58,370 nt of DNA from Oscillospiraceae bacterium (GCA_017545185.1 JAFWQJ010000030.1:1-58370); one strand, 5' to 3'. Numbered from the stretch's first letter, positions 32,789 through 42,075 are shown. A program made the numbers and translations. Notes: generated by a model from the sequence alone, not told the origin.

Positions 32789-33523
32789 GCGAACAAATTC
32801 GCTGCTGACGTAGCCGGTAACGCCGTTATACTCCGTTACGTACCAGCCGTCTGTCTCTCCGAACAGGATCAGCTGTGTATTGTCCGGGATCTGCGTCAGG
32901 ATGCTGCCGGTCAGCGACGGATAGCTGCGGAGATTCAGCCGCGAGCCGTTCGTATTGACCGTGCCGTAAAACGGTTCTCCGGCGGTGACGAACGGAATTC
33001 CGAAGTAGTCGGTCAGCGAAAGCACAAGATTCTGTGCGATCCGGTCAAGATTGCCGCGGAGCCAGTGTTCATCCTCCTCGTTGTCGTGGTAGCCGATCTC
33101 CGCAAGCACGGCGACTGCCTTCGTCTGCAGCACCTCACCGAGACTGGCCGTCGGCCTTGCAAGCACCTGATTCGGCAGCGGATAGATGCGCTGAAGATTG
33201 TTTGCAATGATCGTGGCAAGCATTTCGCTGTCGCTGCTGTTCGGCGCATAGTAGATGTCGATGCCGCGGAGGATTCCGGAAAACTGCTCCGGTGCAGCAT
33301 TGGAATGCAGCGCAAGATGCACATCAAACCGCCCGGCGTTCGAGTCAGCGATCGCACCGGCGACATTGCGTTCGGGGTCATTCCGGACAAAGCGGATGCC
33401 GCTTGCCCGCAGATACGGCTCCATGGCGTTTGCAAGCCTGTTCATGACAAGTTCCTCATTGTTTCCCTCTGTCACATAAGGATTCCACTCCTGTGTGGAC
33501 GGACTTAAAAAGATGATCGGCAT
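32783..33523 (-). CDS. N-acetylmuramoyl-L-alanine amidase (Amidase_3) with SH3 domain
   Basis: This 246-residue protein has an amidase_3 domain (about 1-165) and a bacterial SH3 domain (about 175-246, with SRLNLRSYPSLTGSIL and YVSSEFVRL). HLALHSNAAP is the zinc-ligand His block and VLAEIGYHDNEED holds the catalytic Glu. The usual N-terminal GHGG zinc ligand is replaced by FLSPSTQEWNPY, a variant I recall from phage-type endolysins of Clostridia. There is no signal peptide, so export would need a holin-like or other route, or the enzyme acts on lysis. AGAGGTG precedes the ATG. Confidence 0.85.
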   Translation of the reverse strand: MPIIFLSPSTQEWNPYVTEGNNEELVMNRLANAMEPYLRASGIRFVRNDPERNVAGAIADSNAGRFDVHLALHSNAAPEQFSGILRGIDIYYAPNSSDSEMLATIIANNLQRIYPLPNQVLARPTASLGEVLQTKAVAVLAEIGYHDNEEDEHWLRGNLDRIAQNLVLSLTDYFGIPFVTAGEPFYGTVNTNGSRLNLRSYPSLTGSILTQIPDNTQLILFGETDGWYVTEYNGVTGYVSSEFVRL

Positions 33524-33603
33524 ATCGGCGCACCTCTTTCTGAAATATTGCTATATATTATGCGGGAAATCGAAAATTTGTGCACAAAAATCCAATAAAA
33601 CGC

Positions 33604-33632
33604 TTGCTATTTTTCATTTGTTCGTGTATAAT
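33604..33632 (+). promoter_or_regulatory. Sigma-A promoter of the two-component operon
   Basis: TTGCTA (33604-33609) and TATAAT (33627-33632) are 17 bp apart. Confidence 0.75.
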
Positions 33633-33668
33633 AGTAGTATAAAGGAAAACTGTTGGAAGGTGATGAAA

Positions 33669-34349
33669 ATGCGAATCCTTTTAGTTGAAGATGAAGTTGC
33701 ATTATCCGATGCACTGGTACAGATCTTCCATAAAAACAAATATATCGTGGATGCCTGTTATGATGGCGAATCCGGTCTGGATAACGCGCTTTCCGGCATC
33801 TATGATATCATTGTGCTGGATGTGATGCTTCCGCGCATGAACGGTCTGGATGTGCTGCGCGAGATCCGGAAGAATAAGCTGACGACGCCTGTCCTGCTGC
33901 TGACCGCAAAGGACACCGTACAGGATAAGGTCGCCGGGCTGGATGTCGGTGCGGACGACTACATGACAAAGCCGTTCTCGTCCGATGAGCTGCTTGCGCG
34001 TATCCGTTCGATCTACCGGAGAAATGCAAATGTCATTTTCGAGAATGTCCTGACATGGAGCGATCTGACGCTCAATCTGTCTACTTATGAGCTGTTCTGC
34101 GGCAAAAATTCGTTCAAGCTCGGTCTGAAGGAATTTTCCATGATGGAGCTGTTCCTGAAAAACGGCAGCCGGATCCTTTCCAAGGAAACGCTGATCGTCA
34201 AGATCTGGGGCTATGAATCCGACGCAGAAAACAACAATGTCGAGGTTTACGTCAGCTTTCTGCGCAAAAAGCTTGCGCACATGAAGTCCAAGGTCGCGAT
34301 CAAGACCGTCCGCGGCGTGGGCTACTGCCTTGAGGAGAAGGATGCGTAA
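33669..34349 (+). CDS. OmpR-family response regulator
   Basis: This 226-residue protein has a receiver domain (RILLVEDEVALSDAL, phospho-acceptor Asp in IIVLDVMLPRMNG, conserved Thr in LLLTAKD, Lys in YMTKPFSSDELLARI) and a winged-helix DNA-binding domain (EFSMMELFLKNGSRILSKET, KTVRGVGYCLEE). It is activated by the kinase encoded directly after it. The ATG at 33669 is favoured because GGAAGG ends 8 bases ahead; the ATG at 33663 is too close. A longer upstream frame runs through the promoter and is not real. Confidence 0.95.
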   Translation: MRILLVEDEVALSDALVQIFHKNKYIVDACYDGESGLDNALSGIYDIIVLDVMLPRMNGLDVLREIRKNKLTTPVLLLTAKDTVQDKVAGLDVGADDYMTKPFSSDELLARIRSIYRRNANVIFENVLTWSDLTLNLSTYELFCGKNSFKLGLKEFSMMELFLKNGSRILSKETLIVKIWGYESDAENNNVEVYVSFLRKKLAHMKSKVAIKTVRGVGYCLEEKDA

Positions 34350-34385
34350 AACTGTCGAACCGATCCGGAAAGGAGGGCGATATCT

Positions 34386-36446
34386 ATGATTAAAAAGCTG
34401 AAGCTGCGCTATTTGATTACGAATATGTCGCTGCTCTGCGGAACACTGCTGATCTTCCTCGGCGTGCTGTTCGGTTTTATGTATCATGCCGAAGTCAACG
34501 CTTCCTATCGCGTCATCGAAAGAATGCTGGCGCAGGCGAATATGCCGAAGCCGCAGATGGATGAGCCGTCTCCGGCCGTTCAGCGGTATCATGAGGGCGG
34601 GATCGTCCTGCTGGACAATGAGATCCAGGATCAGCCGGCAGAAACGACACCCGGATTTGACCCGAACCAGATCAATCCGTGGGAAAATCAGTGGGGCAGC
34701 GAATGGAACAATGCTCCGTGGGGATATAATCCGTGGATCTATACGCCGTGGATCTATAACCCGTGGGCATATCAGTGGTACACCGATCCGAACAATCCGT
34801 ACAACAACGGCGATCAGAATAATAACTGGGGGCAGGATCCGAACAGCGGAAACAACGGCTGGGGCTATTACCAGCAGCCGCAGTATCCGGATCAGCAGCC
34901 GGCACCGCCCGAACAGAACAACCAGAATCCTGCAAGCGACTGGGCGCAGACGCCGGAGGAGCCGAGCGAACCGCTGCCGCAGAACCCGCAGGGACAACAG
35001 CAGCAACAGCAGCCGGAGCTCCCTGATGACCGTCCTGCCGCCCAGCAGACACCGCAGCCTGAACCCGAGCCGGAACCGTCCGCTTCCGAAGCAGGAGGCG
35101 GCTGGCCGCACGGCCGGTGGTCTGCCGACGGAAAATGGGGGCATTCGATCGAGCATTTTGTCACGACAACGACCGCTGAGCGAAAGAGTCAGACGCATAC
35201 CGAAGCTGCGAAGCCGGATCAGACGGAAGAATCCCCCGCGGTGAATCCTGCGGATCCGCCTGCGCCTGCACAGAATCCTTCCGCCGACAGTCCGCAGCAG
35301 GATAATTCCGATTATCCGTTTGCGGCGATCGAAGGCAAGCCGGATAATCCGTACCGCTGGCAGGACCGTTACCTCATTGACGGCATGGAGCCCCGCTCTG
35401 TTGTGCCGATCCAGGAGGGTCAGTATGTGCCGAATGCCATGATCGCCCAGACAGACGGAAACGGCAATGTTTCAGCATATGCCGGTCTCAGCAACTCTGC
35501 TGACGAAGCGGAAGATAATTTCAATATCGTCAGCAATGCTTGGGATAAAATCCGCAAAACAGGTTCACAGCAGGGTGTCGTGAGCAGCGGTGATTATGAA
35601 TGGCGGTATATGCGCGCGCCGAACGGAATGCTGGTTCTGCTTGACCGTACACCGGAGCTTTCCATGATCCGGAAGCTGATCTCTATTTTCCTGCTGATTG
35701 CGCTGTTCGGCATCATCGTGATGTTCTTCGTCAGCTGGCAGCTTGCCAACTGGTCCGTCTCGCCGATCGCCGTCGCATGGGAAAAGCAGAAGCAGTTTGT
35801 CGCCGACGCCTCCCACGAGCTGAAAACACCGCTTGCGGTCATCTCCGCAAACACAGAGGTCGTGCTGGCAAATCCGGGTGCTTCTGTCTCCGGACAGAGC
35901 AAGTGGCTGAATTATATCCAGTCCGAGACCATGCGCATGTCGAAGCTGATTTCCAGTCTGCTGTCGATCGCCCGCATGGATCAGCCGGAGAACAGCGCCG
36001 ACGAAAGCACAGTGATCATGCTGAGTGAAACCGTCTCCAATATCTGCCTGCAGTTTGAGCCGATGATCTACGAAAACGGCAAAACGCTGAATACCGTGAT
36101 CCAGCGAAAGGTCACGATCAAGGCGGAGGAGGATAATGTCAAGCAGCTGCTCTCGATTCTGCTCGATAATGCGGTGGTGCATTCCGTCCCGAAGGCACAG
36201 ATCACGGTCTCGCTCTCCAAGGATACGCAGGGCAAGATCCGGCTGGCTGTCGCGAATACTGCTAAGGACATTCCGAAGGAACAGCTGGAGCATCTGTTTG
36301 ACCGCTTCTACCGCGTTGATACGGAAGGAAGCCCGAACGGCTCCGGTCTCGGCCTTAGCATTGCCAAAAGCATCGTACATCAGATGGGCGGCAAGATCAA
36401 TGTCACGAGCGAAAACCAGCTTGTCACATTTACTGCCGTATTCTGA
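34386..36446 (+). CDS. Sensor histidine kinase with Trp/Asn/Pro/Gln-rich extracellular region
   Basis: This 686-residue kinase has a first membrane span (about 13-35), an outside region of about 380 residues, a second span (about 425-447), HisKA (phospho-His in FVADASHELKTPLAVIS) and a HATPase domain (LLDNAVVHSVPKAQI, HLFDRFYRVDTEG, GSGLGLSIAKSIV). Most of the outside region is low complexity. Residues 97-140 are dominated by Asn-Pro-Trp and Trp-Tyr pairs (NPWIYTPWIYNPWAYQWY), then come long Asn/Gln/Pro/Glu tracts to about residue 240, then a more ordered segment (about 310-415) next to the second span. It phosphorylates the adjacent regulator; the stimulus is unknown. AAAGGAGGGCG precedes the ATG. 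Confidence 0.92.
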   Translation: MIKKLKLRYLITNMSLLCGTLLIFLGVLFGFMYHAEVNASYRVIERMLAQANMPKPQMDEPSPAVQRYHEGGIVLLDNEIQDQPAETTPGFDPNQINPWENQWGSEWNNAPWGYNPWIYTPWIYNPWAYQWYTDPNNPYNNGDQNNNWGQDPNSGNNGWGYYQQPQYPDQQPAPPEQNNQNPASDWAQTPEEPSEPLPQNPQGQQQQQQPELPDDRPAAQQTPQPEPEPEPSASEAGGGWPHGRWSADGKWGHSIEHFVTTTTAERKSQTHTEAAKPDQTEESPAVNPADPPAPAQNPSADSPQQDNSDYPFAAIEGKPDNPYRWQDRYLIDGMEPRSVVPIQEGQYVPNAMIAQTDGNGNVSAYAGLSNSADEAEDNFNIVSNAWDKIRKTGSQQGVVSSGDYEWRYMRAPNGMLVLLDRTPELSMIRKLISIFLLIALFGIIVMFFVSWQLANWSVSPIAVAWEKQKQFVADASHELKTPLAVISANTEVVLANPGASVSGQSKWLNYIQSETMRMSKLISSLLSIARMDQPENSADESTVIMLSETVSNICLQFEPMIYENGKTLNTVIQRKVTIKAEEDNVKQLLSILLDNAVVHSVPKAQITVSLSKDTQGKIRLAVANTAKDIPKEQLEHLFDRFYRVDTEGSPNGSGLGLSIAKSIVHQMGGKINVTSENQLVTFTAVF

Positions 36447-36457
36447 ATCAGACAAAA

Positions 36458-36498
36458 AACCCCGCCGGTTTTCTGAGACCGGCGGGGTTCTGTTTTTT
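36458..36498 (+). terminator. Terminator of the two-component operon
   Basis: A 12-bp perfect stem (36458-36469 with 36478-36489) is followed by CTGTTTTTT. Confidence 0.9.
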
Positions 36499-36531
36499 GG
36501 CGTTTTCTCATAAGCTGAACGGGGTGAGGCT

Positions 36532-38058
36532 ATGAAAAAACGGATACATACTGATAAAATGCTGTTAGATACGGCGGTGCTGAGCCTATTTTCCGTCGGG
36601 CTGCAGGGGCTGGGACTGCTGTTCAATGTGTTCCTGACAAGAAGGCTCGGTGCGGCAAATGTCGGCATCATGACGCTGATGAGCTCGTTTTACGGGCTTG
36701 CAGCGGTACTGAGCAGCGGCAGCGGATTTGTCGCTGTCAGCCGGTTTGTCTCGGAGGAGCTTGGCTGCGGCGGCGATCCGGCACGGATCTTCCGGTATGT
36801 GCTGCGTTTCTGCATGATCCTGAGCTGTTCCGTCTGCGCCGTTCTGCTGATAACCGCACCGCTGCTGACAAATCGGATCCCGGATGCACAGTGCAGTGCG
36901 ATCCGGATGCTGAGCCTGTCGCTGCCGCTTTCTGCCGCGGCCGGCTGTCTGAAAGGACGATGCTATGCGTATCAGCGGGTGTATATCCCGGCGGTTTCAG
37001 AATATACAGAATTTTTAATCAGATCGGGCGTGCTGGCATTCTGCATTGTGTTCCTGCTGCCTGATAACCGGATGACGCTGCTGACGGCATTTGCAGTTTC
37101 GATGCTGGCAGGGCAGGGGAGTACGGTGATCTTTCTGGCAGCTGCCCGTGTCCCCCGTCCGGAAGCACCGTGTATCTGCAGCTTTACCGTATCGCGGTTC
37201 CTGCGCCTGATCCTGCCGATGATCGGCAATGCCTGTCTGGTCGCGGTGCTCAGCAGCACGAATGACGCGCTGGTCCCGCTGACGCTGCTGCAATACGGCA
37301 GCAGTACGGAGGAAGCGCTCGCACAGTTCGGCGAATTTGAAGCGATCATTATCCCGACGCTGTTCTTTCCGTCGGTCGTCCAGTGCTGTCAGTCAGCATT
37401 GCTGGTACCGACGCTTTCACGCGCCCGTGCGGAACAGCGCGAAAGCGATATCCGGATGCAGACGCAGCGGATGCTGGAACAAACTGTCCGGTACGCGCTG
37501 TTCACCGTGCTGATACTCAGTCAGCTCGGCGCGCAGATCGGCGAAATGCTCGGCGGAAACCGGTTCACAGGTCAGATCCTGCAGCAAATGGCACCGATCG
37601 TGCCGTTTATCTATCTTGAGATCATATTGGAAGGCATCCTGCGCGGGCTCGGCAGACAGAATTTTTCGTCAGTCAATTATCTGGCGGAATACATCGTCCG
37701 CATTTCGGTGCTGCTGATCTGCGTGCCGCTGTTCGGGTTTTACGGCATCGTGCTGTCGTATGTTGCGTGCAATCTCTCGGGAAACGCGGTGCGGCTGTAT
37801 TATGTGCTGCGTGTGACCGGACTGAAACCTGTCTGGAAACGGATCCTGCTGTTCCCGGTGACCGCACTGTTTATCAGTCTGCTGATTCCGAAGCTCGCTT
37901 CCAAAATCACATCTGGCTCAGGATTATGTGCAATTCCGGCTGCAATTGTCAGTGCGGGCGTATACTGGGGGATCGTTTATCTGCTCAGTATGCCCTCCGA
38001 TTCCTGCAGAAAACTTCTGATCGCTCAGAGAAGCGGCATCAGCAGCATGGTCAGATAG
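36532..38058 (+). CDS. SpoVB/oligosaccharide-flippase-family membrane protein
   Basis: This 508-residue polytopic protein with about 14 hydrophobic segments matches the MOP-superfamily branch that includes SpoVB and Wzx. The opening LLDTAVLSLFSVGLQGLGLL with FNVFLTRRLGAANVGIMTLM, and GNRFTGQILQQMAPIVPFIY, are typical. It probably flips a lipid-linked wall or polysaccharide precursor. GGGGTGAGG precedes the ATG, and a terminator separates it from the kinase. Its last 34 bases overlap the convergent azlD gene. Confidence 0.87.
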   Translation: MKKRIHTDKMLLDTAVLSLFSVGLQGLGLLFNVFLTRRLGAANVGIMTLMSSFYGLAAVLSSGSGFVAVSRFVSEELGCGGDPARIFRYVLRFCMILSCSVCAVLLITAPLLTNRIPDAQCSAIRMLSLSLPLSAAAGCLKGRCYAYQRVYIPAVSEYTEFLIRSGVLAFCIVFLLPDNRMTLLTAFAVSMLAGQGSTVIFLAAARVPRPEAPCICSFTVSRFLRLILPMIGNACLVAVLSSTNDALVPLTLLQYGSSTEEALAQFGEFEAIIIPTLFFPSVVQCCQSALLVPTLSRARAEQRESDIRMQTQRMLEQTVRYALFTVLILSQLGAQIGEMLGGNRFTGQILQQMAPIVPFIYLEIILEGILRGLGRQNFSSVNYLAEYIVRISVLLICVPLFGFYGIVLSYVACNLSGNAVRLYYVLRVTGLKPVWKRILLFPVTALFISLLIPKLASKITSGSGLCAIPAAIVSAGVYWGIVYLLSMPSDSCRKLLIAQRSGISSMVR

Positions 38059-38336
38059 GCTACCGCCGAAGCAGCCAGCGCGACGACAATCAGCGGGCAG
38101 CCGATAAACGCCAGCACGACAGCGGTCACAGTCCCTGCGATCGACGACGGCAGATCCTTCGTTGCGTAGAAAATCGCCGGGATCGTCATCGCACTCAGGA
38201 CTGCATACGGGATATAATACAGCAGATTCTGAATAAACCTGTTTTTGATTTTCTTCCGGAAGAACGTGAACGGCAGCATCCGGATCAGATAAGTTGTGAC
38301 CGCCATAACGGCGATCGAAAGCAGAATGCGCGTCAT
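38025..38336 (-). CDS. azlD: AzlD-family branched-chain amino acid export subunit
   Basis: This 103-residue protein has four short hydrophobic segments and the AzlD pattern TYLIRMLPFTFFRKKI ... LLYYIPYAVLSAMTIPAIFY. It pairs with the AzlC protein as a two-part exporter of branched-chain amino acids (BrnFE type). Its ATG overlaps the azlC stop (ATGA). Its 3' end overlaps the flippase gene on the other strand by 34 bases. Confidence 0.93.
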   Translation of the reverse strand: MTRILLSIAVMAVTTYLIRMLPFTFFRKKIKNRFIQNLLYYIPYAVLSAMTIPAIFYATKDLPSSIAGTVTAVVLAFIGCPLIVVALAASAVAYLTMLLMPLL

Positions 38337-39037
38337 TCCTGCACCTCCGTTTTCTCCGGATCAACCGGGAATACCGCCGCGCCGAATACGGCCGCAGCCA
38401 AAGAAGCGATAATCAGCGCAAAGCCGCCGCTCATCCATTTCATGGTAACTTTCAGCAAAACGGAACACCCCGCCGCAAAAATCACAACTGCAAGGATTCC
38501 TTTTGATTTCCGTGCGGGCGGCAGGATGATCGCTAAGAACATACCGTACAGCGCAATGCCGAGTGCATTGGTCAGTTTTTCCGGCAGCAGCGTACCGGCA
38601 GCCGCGCCGAGCCATGTCCCGAATGTCCAGCCGAGAAATGCGATCAGCGTGATACCGTACATGAAAGCCGGCTTCAGCGGTTCCTTCTGGATCGACGCAA
38701 CGGCAAAGATCTCATCCGTGATGCCGAACGATGCGAGCAGCCTGTGCGGAAAGCTGAATGCGCTGTCTGTTTTCTGCGAAAGCGCAAGGCTCATCAGCGC
38801 ATAGCGGATGTTGATGACGAGCTCTGCGAGGAACAGCTCCAGCGGTGCTGCGGCCGCGGCGATCAGTCCGACGCCGGCGACCTGTCCGGCGGACGTCAGA
38901 TTCGTAACAGAGATCAGCACGGCCTGCCAGACGGTCAGACCGGACTGCACAGCGAGGATGCCGAAGCTGAACGATACGGATAAATAACCGAGCGCGATGC
39001 CGATGCCTTGCATCAGCCCTTTGCGAAATGTGTGCAT
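38333..39037 (-). CDS. azlC: AzlC-family branched-chain amino acid export protein
   Basis: This 234-residue membrane protein matches AzlC/BrnF: GIGIALGYLSVSFSFGILAV, SVTNLTSAGQVAGVGLI, ELVINIRYALMSLALSQKTD and FGITDEIFAVAS. It forms the large subunit of a branched-chain amino acid exporter with AzlD. The ATG at 39037 follows AAAGGA; the longer frame to 39100 passes through the promoter. No AzlB or Lrp regulator gene is adjacent. Confidence 0.94.
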   Translation of the reverse strand: MHTFRKGLMQGIGIALGYLSVSFSFGILAVQSGLTVWQAVLISVTNLTSAGQVAGVGLIAAAAAPLELFLAELVINIRYALMSLALSQKTDSAFSFPHRLLASFGITDEIFAVASIQKEPLKPAFMYGITLIAFLGWTFGTWLGAAAGTLLPEKLTNALGIALYGMFLAIILPPARKSKGILAVVIFAAGCSVLLKVTMKWMSGGFALIIASLAAAVFGAAVFPVDPEKTEVQE

Positions 39038-39071
39038 GACGGTTTCCTTTCTGTTTTTCAGTAACACACTG

Positions 39072-39100
39072 ATTATATCAGAAAGTACGGTGTTTGTCAA
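39072..39100 (-). promoter_or_regulatory. Consensus sigma-A promoter of azlCD
   Basis: TTGACA (39100-39095) and TATAAT (39077-39072) on the minus strand are 17 bp apart. Confidence 0.88.
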
Positions 39101-39233
39101 CCGGTTCGGGCGCAGGCGCCGGAAATCCGCCTCCTTCCGTTTTTGCGCTCCTCCAATTGCACCAAATGTGGATTAGATGCAATTATATGAATGGAAAGAC
39201 AGGTGCTTATTATAATATCCCCTCCGGTTCGCG

Positions 39234-39282
39234 CTGAAAAAAACGAGCCCGTGCAGTCTTTGCAGTCAGACCGCACGGGCTG
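39234..39282 (-). terminator. Terminator of the GH-A-dockerin gene
   Basis: GCCCGTGC (39273-39280 side) pairs with GCACGGGC (39247-39254 side) on the minus strand and is followed by TCGTTTTTTT. Confidence 0.85.
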
Positions 39283-39286
39283 TTCC

Positions 39287-41896
39287 TTATTTCATAAGCT
39301 CCCGCTTCATGCGCGACAGATCCTTCGCATCCAGCGTCAGGTCAGCGGTCAGATCGGCAGCTGCCCAGTTCGCCAGCGAACGATCCTTCGTCAGCAGCCA
39401 GTTCCGCAGCGCAGTCGGATCGCTGCGGCTGAACCTGCCGTCTGCGTCACAGTCAGCCGCCGGATAACCCGCTGCCGGATAGCCGTACAGCACCAGCTCA
39501 TTCATGGCACCGTAGCCCTTGACGATCTTCAGCAGATCGGTCGGCGCGGAATCAGGCTTGTTGTCAATGCTGCGGGTCATGTAGCTGCCAAGATCCGTTT
39601 CCCACAGCGGCGTATCTGTCTTGGCATCGTAAACCTTTACGCTGCCGGTTCCGAACGTATCGTATACGCCGAAGCCGTCCAGCACATACGGCTGATCGAG
39701 TTTCACATAACATGTTTGGTTTGAAATGTTGACATTTGTTTCCGGTGCCGGCAGTCCGGCCGTATCGCCGTACAGATATTCCGGCATCGAGCCAGGCTCG
39801 TCAAACATTCTGTAAAACTGATTCAGCTTGCTGTCATCCGGTGCTGTTGAAAGATCGCAGACCGCCCCGCTGAAATCAGCATCCATACTGATCGACTGCG
39901 GCCGGATCTGCTTCATCTTTCCGTTGACGACCGCCTTTTCGCGGGAACTGATCGTCATAAAGACCGGTGTTTCCGTTGCGGTGAACGTGACCGCACCGTC
40001 CTTGACCGCGAGCTCTGTCGTGATGCCCTCTGCGCAGGTGCCCGGCACGGTCAGATAGACCTTTGAGGTTTCCGGCACAACAATTTTGCAGTTTTTCATG
40101 ACCTGCCCTGTGTTGGTCGGGAGCCAGAGCGCATAGATCGAATCACCGCACTTTTTGTTGATGAAGAAATACTTTTTTACTTCGCTGTCTGTCATGTCCG
40201 CGGCAAAATAGGTATCGCGGAGGATGTTCGTCATGCAGGATACATAGTACCATGCTGTTTTTTTGCTCCACTCCCCTTTTTGCGTGACCAGTCCGGAGTT
40301 ATAGTAAACGCCGGGACCTTCGTCGCGGAGCTGAAACTTCGTCATGCGGTCCACGCCGGAGCTGAGCGACAGCAGGTAGGTTCTTGCGATGCGCTGCGCA
40401 TATTTGAGCTGATAAGTTTCGTCGTCATGCGCGTCGATCCCTTCCTGTTCGCAGTCACTCATCGGCACCTCAAACTCCGAGATCCAGAGCTCCGAATACG
40501 GCGCGTTTTTGTCGATCCATTCCCTGATCTCCTTGACGCGATCGACAAAGCCGGAGTCCTCCGGATTGACCGCATCAGGTCCCATGTGGATATTGATGAT
40601 ATCGACTGCAAATATACCGTCGGTGCGGTTATAGTCGAACCAGAGCTTCATCTCCGAGAGATAATCCAGCACGGAGGCCGTATTAAGCAGACCGCCGACC
40701 GCAAGCCGGAATTCCGGGTCTGCCTTTTTGACGCCTGCATTCGGGATCGTCCCCTCGTGGCCGTCGTAATCCGCGGAGCACATCGCGGCCAGCTCGTAAG
40801 GCGTGAAATAATTGGCCTTGCCGCTCCAAGTTTTATTCGGTTCATTGGCATTTTCAAGCGCCTGCAGCAGACCGAGTCCGACCTTCGGCTCAGAGCCGTC
40901 CGCAACATTGAGTGTATCCGGATCCACATCCGGATTGCTGCCGTAGCGCGCCGCGACCTGATACATTGCCTGCGCATGGATCGCATAGCTTGTAGGATCC
41001 GTTGGATCCGCGCCGAACGAAACCGGGATCTCCGGCGGCTTTTCGGTTTTGGTGATTGCAGAGCTGCCGCCCTGAAAACACGGAATGATGCTGATTCCCT
41101 GCGCCTTCATTGCCGCATAGTAGCTGTCCATGTCGCCCCATGTGCCCTGCGTGAACTTCACTTTGCCGTCCGCATCAAGCAGCCAGCTCAGGTTGTGGTA
41201 TTCGCGGACATTGCCGCCGGCCATGATCGCGGTCATCGGGTCGTCGATAAACGCATTGAAGCCGATGCGCTGCCCTGCTGATAAATCAATTTTCTGATAA
41301 GAGCCGGAATGCGCTGCCGTTTTTTCGATCTGCTCAGCCGAAAGATCGGATTCCTTGTAGCCGTACAGTGCCAGCTCACAGACGCCGGCCTCTCCGCTGG
41401 ACGACGAAAACCGCAGCCAGCGCGTGCTGCGCGGCGAATCAAAGGTCAGACCGCGCCAAGTCTGATAAGCGTCAGTCGTAAAGCTGCCGCGCGTGTTCCA
41501 TGCAAACGGCTCACCGTCCTCGATTTTCCAGTCCTTGACATCATTGGTATCCAGAAAGCACAGTCCCGTGATGACATAATTCGCGCCGAGATCCATATAA
41601 AATGCATCCTCGCCGAATTCCGACTGCCAGTTCGGCTTCCAGTTTTTGCGGCCCGTCGCGTCAAAGACCGCTTTGTCAACGGTCGGCTTGTCCGGCGATT
41701 CCGGCACCTTGTCCTGATCGTCAAACAGCACCGTGGCCGGGTTCAGATAATCCGCGCCGAGATACACCAGATTTTCGTCCATGACCGTAAATCCGGATGC
41801 ATCCAGCAGCGCAGATGCGGGTGCTGCGGAAACGGCCGGCATACTCTGCATAAAAAGCAGAATTGCTGCGGCTGCCGAAAGTTTTCTCTGTTTCAT
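39287..41896 (-). CDS. Clan GH-A-like (GH39/GH5-type) glycosidase with dockerin
   Basis: This 869-residue secreted protein has a signal peptide (to about residue 25), an N-terminal discoidin-like beta-sandwich (about 30-190, ending CELALYGYKESD), a TIM-barrel-like domain (about 200-560), a C-terminal beta region and a type-I dockerin. In the barrel, ALENANEPNKTW has the Asn-Glu-Pro acid/base signature of clan GH-A and LWISEFEVPMSD is the likely nucleophile strand; KFTQGTWGDMDSYYAAMKAQ precedes them. The family number (GH39, GH5 or another) cannot be fixed by eye. The first dockerin repeat (DCDADGRFSRSDPTALRNWL) is good, the second (ADLTADLTLDAKDLSRMKRE) lacks the usual Gly and an Asp. The ATG at 41896 follows GGGGGA. 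Confidence 0.75.
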   Translation of the reverse strand: MKQRKLSAAAAILLFMQSMPAVSAAPASALLDASGFTVMDENLVYLGADYLNPATVLFDDQDKVPESPDKPTVDKAVFDATGRKNWKPNWQSEFGEDAFYMDLGANYVITGLCFLDTNDVKDWKIEDGEPFAWNTRGSFTTDAYQTWRGLTFDSPRSTRWLRFSSSSGEAGVCELALYGYKESDLSAEQIEKTAAHSGSYQKIDLSAGQRIGFNAFIDDPMTAIMAGGNVREYHNLSWLLDADGKVKFTQGTWGDMDSYYAAMKAQGISIIPCFQGGSSAITKTEKPPEIPVSFGADPTDPTSYAIHAQAMYQVAARYGSNPDVDPDTLNVADGSEPKVGLGLLQALENANEPNKTWSGKANYFTPYELAAMCSADYDGHEGTIPNAGVKKADPEFRLAVGGLLNTASVLDYLSEMKLWFDYNRTDGIFAVDIINIHMGPDAVNPEDSGFVDRVKEIREWIDKNAPYSELWISEFEVPMSDCEQEGIDAHDDETYQLKYAQRIARTYLLSLSSGVDRMTKFQLRDEGPGVYYNSGLVTQKGEWSKKTAWYYVSCMTNILRDTYFAADMTDSEVKKYFFINKKCGDSIYALWLPTNTGQVMKNCKIVVPETSKVYLTVPGTCAEGITTELAVKDGAVTFTATETPVFMTISSREKAVVNGKMKQIRPQSISMDADFSGAVCDLSTAPDDSKLNQFYRMFDEPGSMPEYLYGDTAGLPAPETNVNISNQTCYVKLDQPYVLDGFGVYDTFGTGSVKVYDAKTDTPLWETDLGSYMTRSIDNKPDSAPTDLLKIVKGYGAMNELVLYGYPAAGYPAADCDADGRFSRSDPTALRNWLLTKDRSLANWAAADLTADLTLDAKDLSRMKRELMK

Positions 41897-41930
41897 ACGG
41901 ATTCCCCCATTCAAATCAGTTTATATACAT

Positions 41931-41959
41931 ATTATACAACAAATCGCGGCTTGCGTCAA
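41931..41959 (-). promoter_or_regulatory. Sigma-A promoter of the GH-A-dockerin gene
   Basis: TTGACG (41959-41954) and TATAAT (41936-41931) are 17 bp apart, 35 bp ahead of the ATG. Confidence 0.85.
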
Positions 41960-42019
41960 GCAGAATTATCTATAAAATGCAATAGGTTTTTCTGTTGACT
42001 CTGATAGATCGTCCGTTTC

Positions 42020-42048
42020 TTGACAAATCCGCAATTTCGCGCTATAAT
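42020..42048 (+). promoter_or_regulatory. Consensus sigma-A promoter of the degV-like gene
   Basis: TTGACA (42020-42025) and TATAAT (42043-42048) are 17 bp apart, 27 bp ahead of the ATG. Confidence 0.88.
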
Positions 42049-42075
42049 AAAAGAGTATGCGAAAGGAGGCAGAAA

